NCBI GenBank assembly: GCA_963829705.1
Contig: CAWHJN010000001.1
Location: 62,001 to 126,000, forward strand
Source of the DNA: CAWHJN01 sp963829705
GTDB taxonomy: Bacteria > Bacteroidota > Rhodothermia > Rhodothermales > BA12
Length of the DNA: 64,000 nucleotides
Direction: 5' to 3'
Shown: positions 49,617-58,451 of the stretch, piece by piece
Layout: every line of letters begins with the position of its first letter
Position numbering within the stretch: position 1 is the first letter of the stretch
The notes under the pieces: model-generated
What the model was told of the DNA's origin: nothing
The model's database searches: none
The model's input: the letters and a program-made list of their open reading frames with translations, nothing else
Translations under genes and position numbers: made by a program

Positions 49617-50819
49617 ATGCGCCTGTTGCTCGCTGCCACGCTCGTGGTTTTTTCGGCTGGATGCCGTGCTACGCCTCCCCAAACAGAAACGTGTGCGGAA
49701 GGTGGAGAGCCGCTGCGCGTCGCCGCCTTCAACATCGAGGACGTGCGGACGGCGGATGTGCTCGACGCTAACCAGCCGCGCCTCAAACGCGCCGCCGCGC
49801 TCATTCAGCAGGTGCGACCCGACATTCTCCTCGTCAGCGAGATGACGTACGACGAGCCGGGCGCGCCGGACGTGCCAGACGCGGCCACGCCCGGCCTGAA
49901 CGGACATCGCTTTGCGGACGCCTTCCTCGCCGTCTCGCAGGGGGAGGGGTTGGAGCCGCTTCGCTACCGCGCTGTGTCGGTGCCGACGAATACGGGTCGG
50001 TCTTCGGGCTACGACCTCGACCGCGACGGCGACATTGTGACGACGTATCCTGCGCCCGTCCGTGGCGAGGACGGGGCCGCCGGGCCGCAGACGCCGGAGG
50101 GACGGCGCTACGGCAACGACAGCTGGGGCTTCGGCATCTACCCCGGCCAGTACGCCTTCACGCTGCTCGTGCGCGAGGACCTGACCGTGCTGACGGATTC
50201 CATACGCACCTTCCGCGACTTCCGCTGGGGCGATCTGCCGGGCCACCGCATGCCGCTGGATTCGATGGGGACGCCGTGGTACGCCGAGGCCGCCACCGAC
50301 ATGCGCCTCTCGTCGAAAAACCACGCCGACATTCCCGTGCGCCTGCCTGATGGGCGCGTACTGCACATCCTCGCGTCGCATCCCACGCCGCCCGCCTTCG
50401 ACGGGCCGGAAAAGCGCAACGTCGCCCGCAACCACGACGAGATCCGGCTGTGGGCCGAGTATCTCGACGACGCGCCGTTTCTGGTGGACGATGCCGGGCG
50501 AAAAGGTGGATTGCCGGAGGGCGCGCTGTTCGTGGTCGTCGGCGACCTCAACGCCGACCCCGACGAGGGCAACGCGCAGGACGCCATCGCCCAGCTTCTC
50601 ACGCATCCGCGCGTGCAAGACGCTCACCCGACGGCGGATTCGCTCGGCGTGACGCGCTACCCGGATCTCGACCGCGACGACACCGCAGGATGGGGAATGC
50701 GCGCCGATTACGTGCTGCCGTCCGCCGATCTATGTGTCCGTGCCAGCGGGCTCGTGCGGCCTGATCCTACTACGCCGCAGGTCAGCGACCACTTCATGGT
50801 GTGGGTAGACGTGCGGTGA
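49617..50819 (+). CDS. Endonuclease/exonuclease/phosphatase-family lipoprotein
   Basis: 400 residues. The signal MRLLLAATLVVFSAGC has a lipobox. The fold is the DNase I-like EEP family: LRVAAFNIEDVR, then DILLVSEM (metal Glu), HILASHPTPPAF, VVVGDLNADPDEG (catalytic Asp/Asn) and SDHFMVWVDV (catalytic Asp-His). An insertion (about 120-170) holds DLDRDGDIVTTYPAP. Secreted members hydrolyse phosphodiesters or phosphomonoesters; the substrate is unknown. It starts five bases after queE, so it is in the same transcript. Confidence 0.9.
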   Translation: MRLLLAATLVVFSAGCRATPPQTETCAEGGEPLRVAAFNIEDVRTADVLDANQPRLKRAAALIQQVRPDILLVSEMTYDEPGAPDVPDAATPGLNGHRFADAFLAVSQGEGLEPLRYRAVSVPTNTGRSSGYDLDRDGDIVTTYPAPVRGEDGAAGPQTPEGRRYGNDSWGFGIYPGQYAFTLLVREDLTVLTDSIRTFRDFRWGDLPGHRMPLDSMGTPWYAEAATDMRLSSKNHADIPVRLPDGRVLHILASHPTPPAFDGPEKRNVARNHDEIRLWAEYLDDAPFLVDDAGRKGGLPEGALFVVVGDLNADPDEGNAQDAIAQLLTHPRVQDAHPTADSLGVTRYPDLDRDDTAGWGMRADYVLPSADLCVRASGLVRPDPTTPQVSDHFMVWVDVR

Positions 50820-50849
50820 CCCTGCCGCTCACGACGCGCCCGAATGCCT

Positions 50850-51029
50850 TCACGCGAGCGATGTTGTCCGCAGTCCGAGGGGGTCTACCATCGTGCTCGG
50901 CGGCGCGACGGGTACCAGGTCATCGTCGCTCTGGGGGTGGTTGCCTCTGCGGCACGAGTTCACCATCACGATGAGGAACAGGCTGAGGACGATGATGGCG
51001 ATGATAACGTAGAGGCGAGCGCCGCGCAT
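50850..51029 (-). CDS. Small single-helix membrane protein
   Basis: 59 residues from ATG 51029 (an upstream ATG at 51065 would add 12). One membrane helix, YVIIAIIVLSLFLIVMV, is followed by a short polar tail NSCRRGNHPQSDDD. A Cys right after the helix is not in a proper lipobox. It lies between speA, upstream on the same strand, and the convergent phosphatase-family gene. Family unknown. Confidence 0.5.
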   Translation of the reverse strand: MRGARLYVIIAIIVLSLFLIVMVNSCRRGNHPQSDDDLVPVAPPSTMVDPLGLRTTSLA

Positions 51030-51133
51030 GATTCGAGGGGTTTTGTGCCACGGTACGACGCGCACGCGCTCGTGGAAAAGCCGCGTTGCCGACCGTTACG
51101 GAAAGGGCACAGAGTCCTCTGCGCCGCGCGCCG

Positions 51134-53071
51134 TCACCGGATTTCCTGCTCGTTGTCGAGGTAGGTGTAGTAGCGGAACGCGCCCCGGTAGAGGTCGAGC
51201 AGCTGGATGCCCTCGCGGGGGCGCAGCCGTCCGCCGCGGATCTCGCCGCGCACGATCTTCTCCATGCGCCGTTCGAGGTCGTTGGGGAAGTACTGCACGA
51301 GCCCGAGGATGTCCTCGACCGTCTGCCCGTCGATCACCTTCTCGACGTAGTAGCCGTCCGGCTCGTCCTGGTCGGCGTAGATATGCGCTTCGGTGACGCG
51401 GCCGAACAGGTTGTGCATGTCGCCCATGATGTCCTGGTAGGCACCCATCAGAAACACGCCGATGTAGTAGGGCTGGCTGGGCACGACGTCGTGCAGTTCG
51501 AGGGCGTACTTGCGGCCGGTCGGCGAGATGAACGAGGCGACCTTTCCGTCGGAGTCGCACGTGAGGTCCTGGAGCGTGCCACGGTGCGTGGGTGCCTCGT
51601 CGAGCCGGTGGATGGGCAGGATGGGAAAGCGCTGCCCGATGGCCCAGTGATCGACCATCGAGTGGAAGACGGAGAAGTCGCACAGGTAGTGATCGGCGAC
51701 CTGCTTGTCGAGGGCGAGGGCAGTCTCGGCGTCCACCTTGGAGGCGCGGTTGTGAACTTTCCGCAGCAGCGTCCACAGCCGGTATTCGGAGGCGGCTTTC
51801 TGTTCGAGTGTAAACTGGCCTGAGCGGAAAAGCTGCGTCATCTCCTCTCGGAAGTCCTCGATCTGGGTCGCGAAGCCGCTCAGATCGTCGGCAAGGGGGA
51901 TGCGCGCGCCCCAGGCATCGACCCGGTCGAACCACGGGTGCGGCGCGGCGTCGAGCCCGACCGGCGGCGGCAAACCCTTCTCGCGCCGGTCGATGGCCTC
52001 GACGATGAGGACGGAGTGGTAGGCGGCGATGGCGCGTCCGCTTTCGGAGACGACGGTGGGGTGAGGCACGCCCTCCTCGTCGCACACGTCGCGCAGCGTC
52101 TCGATGATGGCCGAGGCGTACTGGCCAAGTGTGTAATTGATACCGCCTGGCACGTCGGCATTGCCGGCGTCGTAGGTGACGCCGAGGCCGCCGCCCACGT
52201 CCACGTAGCCGACATCGTGACCGCGTTTGCGGAGGTAGGCGTACACGCGCCCCGCCTCGCGCACGGCCATCCGCACGTTGTCGACGCTGGCGAGCTGGCT
52301 GCCGAGGTGGAAGTGGAGCAGCTTGAAGGTGAGCGGGCGCGTGCCGCTTTCCGTCTGCGCGACGACCTCGAGCAGTTCGGAGAGCGTCAGGCCGAATTTG
52401 GAGCCTTCGCCGCCCGACTCGGCCCACAGCCCGGCCCCGTTGGTGGACAGCCGCACGCGCACGCCGAAATTGGCAGGCAGCGTCTGGTCTTCGGGCACGA
52501 GGCCGCGCATCAGGTCGAATTCCTCGGTGCGCTCGATGATGGGGATGACGTTACGGCCCAGCTTCTGCCCGGCGAGCAGCAGCCGCATCATGTCGGCGTC
52601 TTTGTAGCCATTGCAGACGAGCAGCATCTCGGTGTTCGTCATGAACGGCAGCGTGGCGACGAGCTCGGCCTTCGAGCCGCATTCGAGTCCGTAGCCGAAC
52701 TTCTGCCCGGCCTCCAGGATTTCCTCGACGACCTCGCGGAGCTGGTTCACCTTGACGGGAAACACACCCTGGTAGCGCCCGCCATACCCGGCCTCTTCGA
52801 TAGCGCGGTGAAAGGCCTCGTGCAACCGCTCGACGCGTGTGTGCAGCAGATCCTGAAAGCGCAGCAAAAGCGGCATCTTCACCCCGGTGCCGCGCAGATG
52901 CCGGACGACCTCGTACAGGTCGATGGTGGGGCCGTCTGCACCTTCGGGGCGCACTTCCACGTGGCCGGCAGCGTTGACGTGGAAGTAGTGGCTGCCCCAG
53001 GCATCGAGGTGATAGAAGCGTTCGGCAACCTCGGTGGACCAGGACAGAGCGGGCGAGACGGCAGTTTCCAA
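51134..53071 (-). CDS. speA: Biosynthetic arginine decarboxylase
   Basis: 645 residues from TTG 53071, as no other in-frame start precedes the conserved N-terminus WSTEVAERFYHLDAWGSHYFHVN. The PLP Lys is in YQGVFPVKVNQ. Other motifs are GYGLECGSKAEL, LLHFHLGSQ, VDVGGGLGVTYDAG and SESGRAIAAYHSV, all typical of SpeA fold III decarboxylases. It converts arginine to agmatine, the first step of a polyamine route. No speB or agmatinase gene is near. It is divergent from topA, with a repeat-rich gap of 241 bases. Confidence 0.96.
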   Translation of the reverse strand: METAVSPALSWSTEVAERFYHLDAWGSHYFHVNAAGHVEVRPEGADGPTIDLYEVVRHLRGTGVKMPLLLRFQDLLHTRVERLHEAFHRAIEEAGYGGRYQGVFPVKVNQLREVVEEILEAGQKFGYGLECGSKAELVATLPFMTNTEMLLVCNGYKDADMMRLLLAGQKLGRNVIPIIERTEEFDLMRGLVPEDQTLPANFGVRVRLSTNGAGLWAESGGEGSKFGLTLSELLEVVAQTESGTRPLTFKLLHFHLGSQLASVDNVRMAVREAGRVYAYLRKRGHDVGYVDVGGGLGVTYDAGNADVPGGINYTLGQYASAIIETLRDVCDEEGVPHPTVVSESGRAIAAYHSVLIVEAIDRREKGLPPPVGLDAAPHPWFDRVDAWGARIPLADDLSGFATQIEDFREEMTQLFRSGQFTLEQKAASEYRLWTLLRKVHNRASKVDAETALALDKQVADHYLCDFSVFHSMVDHWAIGQRFPILPIHRLDEAPTHRGTLQDLTCDSDGKVASFISPTGRKYALELHDVVPSQPYYIGVFLMGAYQDIMGDMHNLFGRVTEAHIYADQDEPDGYYVEKVIDGQTVEDILGLVQYFPNDLERRMEKIVRGEIRGGRLRPREGIQLLDLYRGAFRYYTYLDNEQEIR

Positions 53072-53205
53072 CAGCGGGTGGGTTCGTATAGGGTCAGAAA
53101 AGGAATGAACCGCCCAAAACGCGACCCCTCCACGCCGGTTTCAGCGACGATTGCGTGAAGCCCCTGGAACGCGCCCCGCCTCCCCGCGTGTAGAGGCACC
53201 CTTTT

Positions 53206-53312
53206 GATTTCGGATTTCGGAGGCCGGATTTCGGAAAAGATGAAGCACGCATCTTTCCTTCCGCTTCCGGCCACATTCCCTCCGAAATCCGCTATCCGCC
53301 ATTCCGAAATCC
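53206..53312. repeat. Inverted pair of heptanucleotide tracts before topA
   Basis: Left tract: GATTTCG, GATTTCG, GAGGCCG, GATTTCG (53206-53233). Right tract: CCGAAAT, CCGCTAT, CCGCCAT, T, CCGAAAT (53282-53310), ending two bases before the topA ATG. The right motif is the complement of the left, so the two can fold on each other around a 48-base loop. The same motif precedes the gene at 46067. Confidence 0.85.
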
Positions 53313-55994
53313 ATGAAGCGTCTCGTCGTCGTCGAATCTCCCACCAAGGCCCGCACCATCCGGGGCTACCTGCCCGCGTCTCAGTACCGGATCGAGTCGA
53401 GCCGGGGGCACGTGCGCGACCTGCCCAAAAACGCCTCCGAGATCCCGTCGCGGCTGCGCGGCACGCCGTGGGCGCGGCTGGGCGTCAACGTCGAGGAGGA
53501 CTTCGCGCCACTCTACGTCATCCCGACGGATAAGCGCGCCGTCATCACGCAGCTCAAGGAAGCGCTCGAAGACGCCGACGAACTCATCATCGCGACGGAC
53601 GAGGACCGCGAGGGCGAATCTATCGGGTGGCACCTGTTGCAGGTGCTCAGGCCCAGCGTGCCGGTCAAGCGCATGGTGTTCCACGAGATCACGAAGGAAG
53701 CCATCATGGCGGCCCTCAGCGAGACGCGCGAGATCGACCAGGCGCTCGTGGACGCGCAGGAGGCGCGGCGCATCCTCGACCGGCTCGTGGGTTATAGCGT
53801 CTCGCCGGTGCTGTGGCGCAAGGTCAAGCCCAAGCTGTCGGCGGGGCGTGTGCAGAGCGTGGCCGTGCGCCTCGTGGTGCAGCGCGAGCTGGAAAGGCTG
53901 GCGTTCGTGTCGGCCTCCTACTGGGATCTGCGCGCCGACCTCGGCAAGGGCACGGACACGTTTTCCGCCAGCCTGACGCACGTCGGCGGTACGCGCGTGG
54001 CTACGGGCCGCGACTTCGACCCGGACACCGGCAAGCTCGTCGGCGCAGACAAGCTCCTTCTCTTGGGCGAGAAAGAGGCGCGGGCGATGGCGAAGCGCCT
54101 TCCTGGCGAAAAATGGCGCGTGTCTGACGTGGCCGAAAAGCAGCAGAAACGCTCGCCCGCGCCGCCGTTTATCACGTCCACGCTGCAGCAGGAGGCGAGC
54201 CGCAAGCTGGGCCTGTCGTCGCGCCAGACGATGCGGATCGCACAGGCGCTCTACGAGCAGGGCTACATCACGTACATGCGAACAGACTCGACGACGCTCT
54301 CCCAGGAGGCCGTCGATGCCAGCCGCCGCGCCATCGAAGAGCGTTACGGCAAAGAGTACCTCAGCCCCAGCCCGCGCCAGTACAGCGGCAAAGTCCGCAA
54401 CGCGCAGGAGGCCCACGAGGCTATCCGCCCGGCGGGCAAGGAGATGCGGACGGCAGACGAGCTGGGCCTCGGCGGCGCCGATCGCAAGGTCTACGACCTC
54501 ATCTGGAAACGCACGGTCGCCTCGCAGATGGCCGAGGCGCGGTTGCGGCTCGTGACGGCCACCATCGAAGCGGGCGAGGGCGACGGAAAAGCCACGTTCC
54601 GCGCCTCGGGCCGGACGGTCGAATTCCCCGGCTTTTTCCGCGCCTACGTCGAAGGCTCCGACGACCCCGAGGCGGCGCTCGAAGACCGCGATCAGCCGCT
54701 CCCCGACCTCAAGAAAAACGACGCGCTCGACTGCAAGAACGTCGAGCCGCTGGGCCACGAAACCAAGCCGCCCGCCCGGTTCACCGAGGCGAGCCTGGTC
54801 AAAACGCTCGAAAAAGAAGGCATCGGCCGTCCGTCTACCTACGCTTCGATCATCGACACCATCATCAGCCGTGGCTACGTGGGCAAACAGGGCCTGACGC
54901 TCGTGCCGACGTTCACGGCGATGGCGGCCAACAAGCTGATGGAAAAGCAGTTCGAGAATCTCGTCGATGCGGGGTTCACCGCTGAGATGGAGGAATCGCT
55001 CGACCGAATCGCGTCGGGAGATCTGCAGGCGGTGCCGTACCTGAAAAACTTCTACTCGGGCGAAAAAGGCCTCGAAGGACAGGTCAACGAAGGGATCGAG
55101 GAGATCGACCCGCGCGAGGTCTCGACGCTGCGGGCGCCGCAGTGGGAGCCCAACGTCGTGCGGGTGGGGCGCTACGGGCCGTACATCGAAGGCGAGAAAG
55201 ACGGCGAGCGCGTGACGACATCGCTGCCCGACGACATCGCCCCTGCCGACCTCACGCGCGAGAAGATGGAAGAACTCCTGCGCGACGGCACGGCAGACGA
55301 CAAACCCCTCGGCATCCACCCGGCGATGGAACTGCCCGTGTTGCTTCGCAAAGGCCCGTATGGCCCGTACGTGCAGCTGGGCGATGACGAGCAGGAAGGC
55401 AAGCCCAAGCGCACGTCGCTTCCCAAGAACGTGTCGCCCGGCGAAGTCACGCTCGACATGGCCGTGAGGCTGCTCGAACTGCCGCGCACGGTGGGCGTCC
55501 ACCCGGAAACGGGCGTGCCCATCAAGGCGAGTCTGGGCCGCTTCGGTCCGTACGTGCAGCACGGCAGCACCTTCGCCTCGCTGACGGCGGACGACGACGT
55601 GTTGCAGGTGGGGCTCGAACGGGCGCTCGAACTCATCCTCAAAAAGACACGCAAAAACGAGCCGCTTCGCATGATCGGCATCCACCCGATTTCGGAGCAG
55701 CCCATCGAATTGTTCGAGGGCCGCTACGGGCCGTACGTCAAGCACCAGAAGACGAACGCCTCGCTCAAAAAAGAGCAGGACGGCGACACACTGACGCTCG
55801 AAGAAGCGCTCGAACTCCTGAACGCCAAAGAGGCGGCGGGTGGCAAGAGCGGAGGCCGCTCGTCGGGTCGCGGGCGCAGCACGGGCACGGTGGCGAAGAA
55901 GGCACCTGCTAAGAAAGCCCCGGCCAAAAAGGCTCCCGCGAAGAAACCGGCTGCGAAAAAGGCACCGCCGAAGGGCAAGGGCGGCAAGAAGTAG
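53313..55994 (+). CDS. topA: DNA topoisomerase I
   Basis: 893 residues. The Toprim domain begins KRLVVVESPTKARTIRGYLP with DEDREGESI. The catalytic Tyr is in GYITYMRTDSTTLSQEA. The IGRPSTYASIIDTIISRGYV motif is standard for type IA enzymes. In place of Cys4 zinc fingers, the C-terminal third has repeated topo-C modules (GRYGPYIEGEKDGE, KGPYGPYVQLGDD, GRFGPYVQHGS, GRYGPYVKHQKTN). A basic tail of KKAPAKKAPAKK type ends it, likely aiding DNA binding. It relaxes negative supercoils. The ATG follows directly after a heptad tract. Confidence 0.97.
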   Translation: MKRLVVVESPTKARTIRGYLPASQYRIESSRGHVRDLPKNASEIPSRLRGTPWARLGVNVEEDFAPLYVIPTDKRAVITQLKEALEDADELIIATDEDREGESIGWHLLQVLRPSVPVKRMVFHEITKEAIMAALSETREIDQALVDAQEARRILDRLVGYSVSPVLWRKVKPKLSAGRVQSVAVRLVVQRELERLAFVSASYWDLRADLGKGTDTFSASLTHVGGTRVATGRDFDPDTGKLVGADKLLLLGEKEARAMAKRLPGEKWRVSDVAEKQQKRSPAPPFITSTLQQEASRKLGLSSRQTMRIAQALYEQGYITYMRTDSTTLSQEAVDASRRAIEERYGKEYLSPSPRQYSGKVRNAQEAHEAIRPAGKEMRTADELGLGGADRKVYDLIWKRTVASQMAEARLRLVTATIEAGEGDGKATFRASGRTVEFPGFFRAYVEGSDDPEAALEDRDQPLPDLKKNDALDCKNVEPLGHETKPPARFTEASLVKTLEKEGIGRPSTYASIIDTIISRGYVGKQGLTLVPTFTAMAANKLMEKQFENLVDAGFTAEMEESLDRIASGDLQAVPYLKNFYSGEKGLEGQVNEGIEEIDPREVSTLRAPQWEPNVVRVGRYGPYIEGEKDGERVTTSLPDDIAPADLTREKMEELLRDGTADDKPLGIHPAMELPVLLRKGPYGPYVQLGDDEQEGKPKRTSLPKNVSPGEVTLDMAVRLLELPRTVGVHPETGVPIKASLGRFGPYVQHGSTFASLTADDDVLQVGLERALELILKKTRKNEPLRMIGIHPISEQPIELFEGRYGPYVKHQKTNASLKKEQDGDTLTLEEALELLNAKEAAGGKSGGRSSGRGRSTGTVAKKAPAKKAPAKKAPAKKPAAKKAPPKGKGGKK

Positions 55995-56065
55995 GGGCGC
56001 AGCGTCATCTGTGCGGACGTGTCACGGCACCTCTTTACGCTCCCGCATTTCACGCAGGGTGCCCT

Positions 56066-56091
56066 GATCCTTCGGCTGCGCTCAGGATGAC
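56066..56091. repeat. REP-like imperfect palindrome
   Basis: GATCCTTCGGCTGCG followed by CTCAGGATGAC forms an imperfect hairpin with ATCCT/AGGAT at its base. I recall similar CCTTCGGCT...AGGATGAC elements dispersed in many unrelated bacterial genomes. It lies between topA and the end of rsgA, with GGCACC/GGTGCC inverted boxes just upstream. Confidence 0.6.
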
Positions 56092-56118
56092 GGTGCGCTC
56101 CTACAGGCAGATTATCGA

Positions 56119-56167
56119 CGTTTCGCGTTCCGGCTTCCGCGTTCCAACTTTCAACGTCCCACGTCGG
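56119..56167. repeat. Heptanucleotide tract (CGTTCCG family) over the rsgA stop
   Basis: CGTTTCG, CGTTCCG, GCTTCCG, CGTTCCA, ACTTTCA, ACGTCCC, ACGTCGG: seven units in register. The minus-strand stop codon of rsgA (56151-56153) and its last codons are within the tract. Confidence 0.75.
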
Positions 56168-57131
56168 CGTCGCCGAGGCGCAGGCCCTCCAGAATGCTGA
56201 GGTAGCTCTGGTAGCGTGAATCGGAGACGCGCTCGTCCTCGACGGCGGCTTTGACGGCGCAGCCGGGTTCATGGCTGTGCGTGCAGGTCGGGAAGCGGCA
56301 GTCGGGCAGGAGAGGGACGAACTCGACGAAGTAATGGCCGAGGTCGTGCGGTTCGAGAGCCGTCACGCCGAACTCGCGGATGCCGGGCGTGTCCACGAGG
56401 TAGCCGCCGAAGGGCAGCGGGAAAAGCGAGGCATGCGTCGTGGTGTGTTTGCCTTTACGTGTCCTGTCGCTCACCGCGCCGGTGCGGACGTTCAGATCCG
56501 GGGCGAGGGCGTTGAGCAGGGACGACTTGCCGACGCCGCTCTGGCCTGAGATGGCGCTCGTGCGGTCTTGTAACACCTCGCGTAGCGCGTCGAGGCCCTC
56601 GCCCGTTTCGGCGCTCGTCGTCAGCACGGGGTAGCCGAGGCCGGTATATAAGTCCTCGAACCACGCGAATGCCTCGACGGGCAGTTCGTCGTCGTCGAAA
56701 TCATCCAGCAGGTCGATCTTGTTGACGATGATGCCTGCGGGGATTTCGTCGCGGGCGGCGGTGACGAGAAAACGATCCACCAATCCGGGGTTGAGGCCGG
56801 GCATCTGAGCCGACTGCACCACCCACACGAAGTCGACGTTGACGGCGATGATGGCTTCCATGCCCACGCGGCGGCCCGCGGCGCGGCGGCTAAACTGGTT
56901 CACGCGCGGCGCGATGTGCTCGATCACGCCCGTGCCGTCGTCCTCCATCGACACGCGCACGCGGTCGCCCACGGCGACGGGGTTGGTGGTGCCCGTCTCG
57001 TGCTGGCGGAAGCGTCCGCGGATGCGCGCCTGGATCTGCGCGCCGTCCACATCCACGGCGTACCACGCGCCTGTCGAGGCGATGACGCGGCCCTCGGGCA
57101 AATGGGAATACGAATCGTCGAGGTCGTCCAT
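56151..57131 (-). CDS. rsgA: Ribosome small-subunit-dependent GTPase A
   Basis: 326 residues from ATG 57131. An N-terminal OB fold (about 15-85: EGRVIASTGAWYAVDVDGAQIQARIRGRFR) precedes a circularly permuted GTPase: G4 VNKIDLLDD comes before G1 GQSGVGKSSLLNAL and G3 DTPGIREFG. The zinc knuckle is CRFPTCTHSHEPGC. It acts in late 30S subunit maturation. An upstream ATG at 57221 would extend it without family support. The 3' end lies in a heptad tract. Confidence 0.96.
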   Translation of the reverse strand: MDDLDDSYSHLPEGRVIASTGAWYAVDVDGAQIQARIRGRFRQHETGTTNPVAVGDRVRVSMEDDGTGVIEHIAPRVNQFSRRAAGRRVGMEAIIAVNVDFVWVVQSAQMPGLNPGLVDRFLVTAARDEIPAGIIVNKIDLLDDFDDDELPVEAFAWFEDLYTGLGYPVLTTSAETGEGLDALREVLQDRTSAISGQSGVGKSSLLNALAPDLNVRTGAVSDRTRKGKHTTTHASLFPLPFGGYLVDTPGIREFGVTALEPHDLGHYFVEFVPLLPDCRFPTCTHSHEPGCAVKAAVEDERVSDSRYQSYLSILEGLRLGDADVGR

Positions 57132-57263
57132 GCGATAGAAGAGGTGTACGGCAAACTTACGGGTTCGGGAGGTTGGGAGTGCCACGGTGCAACGCCTCTG
57201 TCCCGCTGAAACTCCATCCACGCCCGCACGTCAACGCCCCTTTACGCACACTCCCACACCGCC

Positions 57264-57572
57264 ATGACTTCAGAATTCACCGATCCCCCGCTCGACGATC
57301 TGCGTCGTTCGTTCGAAGACCTCGGCTTGCAGCAAAAAGCCGAGTTTCTCGTCGAGGCCACGTTCAAGACGTTTGCTGCCGGGGTCGAAAAAGCCGGCAC
57401 GGCGCTCTCGCGCGAACTCGACGACCTCTTCGCATCAATGGAGCGACCGGCACCGCCTGAGCCGCCCACCGACGCGCCGCCGCCGCGCCCGACCGACGAG
57501 GCCGCGCCCGGCGCTGCCGACGGCGCGTCGCCGCCGCCTAAAAAGCCTCGCCCACCCGCACCGCCGCTGTGA
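57264..57572 (+). CDS. Small protein with a Pro-rich tail, function unknown
   Basis: 102 residues. Residues 1-60 are predicted helical (LDDLRRSFEDLGLQQKAEFLVEATFKTFAAGVEKAG); residues 62-102 are Pro/Ala-rich (PPEPPTDAPPPRP). No signal peptide or membrane helix. The stop shares a base with the ATG of the next gene (TGATG), so both are co-translated. It is divergent from rsgA. Confidence 0.7.
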   Translation: MTSEFTDPPLDDLRRSFEDLGLQQKAEFLVEATFKTFAAGVEKAGTALSRELDDLFASMERPAPPEPPTDAPPPRPTDEAAPGAADGASPPPKKPRPPAPPL

Positions 57573-57775
57573 TGCCGGACCGCCCCATCATCAAGTACGA
57601 ACACCTTAACCCTGTCGAAAAGGCCGTCTACGTGACCGGGGCCGTCGCCAACGGGGTGACGTGGCTGCTCGAAGCGTTGCTGGACCGGGCGGCGACGGTG
57701 CTCGTCGAGACGGAGAAAGCGTTCCACCAGGGCCGCGACCCGAACGTCGAGGACGCTACTTACCGCGACCTCTGA
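57572..57775 (+). CDS. Small helical protein, function unknown
   Basis: 67 residues from ATG 57572 (a GTG three bases earlier is possible). It starts MPDRPIIKYEHLNPVEKAVYVTGAVANGVTWLLEALLDRA. The middle helix is amphipathic to mildly hydrophobic, so a peripheral membrane role is possible. It partners the preceding 102-residue protein by TGATG overlap. It ends one base before the convergent tdk stop. Confidence 0.68.
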   Translation: MPDRPIIKYEHLNPVEKAVYVTGAVANGVTWLLEALLDRAATVLVETEKAFHQGRDPNVEDATYRDL

Positions 57776-57776
57776 C

Positions 57777-58403
57777 CTACGCCGGGGTGCGCGCGATGGC
57801 CGGATCGGCGGCAGGCGCGGCTTTTGGTGTGGGCGCGGCGGCAAACGGCTCGAAATGCGCCCGGCAACGCGGTTCGTAGGCCTCGCCTGCGCCCAATAGC
57901 ACCCGGCTGCTCCCGGTGCTGAGGCGCTGCGAGTGGTTGGCGGGCGCACCGCAGACGACGCAGATCGCGTGCAACTTCGTCACGAACTCGGCCACGGCCA
58001 TGAGTTGGGGGACAGGTTCGAAGGGCCGCCCCTGGAAATCCTGATCCAGCCCGGCGCAGATCACTCGTTTTCCGGCACGGGCAAGGTGCTGGCATACGTC
58101 GACCAGTTCCGGCCCGAAAAACTGCGCCTCGTCGATGCCCACGACGGTGGCGCTGCTCACCAGCAGCAGGATCTGCTCGGCAGACGATACCGGCGTCGAG
58201 AGGATCGCGTTCTCGTCGTGCGAGACGACTTCGGCATCGCTGTAGCGCGTGTCGAGGGCAGGCTTGAAGATCTCGACGTGCTGCCGGGCGATGCGCGCGC
58301 GTTTGAGGCGGCGGATGAGTTCCTCGGTCTTCCCGCTGAACATCGACCCGCAGATCACTTCGATCCAGCCGGCGCGGGGGTGGTTGAGGACAAAAGGCTC
58401 CAT
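57777..58403 (-). CDS. tdk: Thymidine kinase
   Basis: 208 residues. P-loop GSMFSGKTEEL, Walker B VVGIDEAQFF, and AGLDQDFQGRPFEPV with the substrate lasso. The zinc residues are CVVCGAPA and the later CRAHF, giving the CxxC...CxxH pattern of type II kinases. The C-terminal 25 residues are Ala/Pro-rich and dispensable-looking. It salvages thymidine. It follows the bat operon, 48 bases after the last gene. Confidence 0.97.
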   Translation of the reverse strand: MEPFVLNHPRAGWIEVICGSMFSGKTEELIRRLKRARIARQHVEIFKPALDTRYSDAEVVSHDENAILSTPVSSAEQILLLVSSATVVGIDEAQFFGPELVDVCQHLARAGKRVICAGLDQDFQGRPFEPVPQLMAVAEFVTKLHAICVVCGAPANHSQRLSTGSSRVLLGAGEAYEPRCRAHFEPFAAAPTPKAAPAADPAIARTPA

Positions 58404-58451
58404 CGGCGGCGGGGTAAGGGGGCGGCTGAAGATAGGGCGCGGCGCGCTCCG

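Noticed and set aside
53292..55745. An 817-codon open frame opposite topA
   Set aside because: Same cause: antisense of a clear topoisomerase gene, with no recognisable domain.
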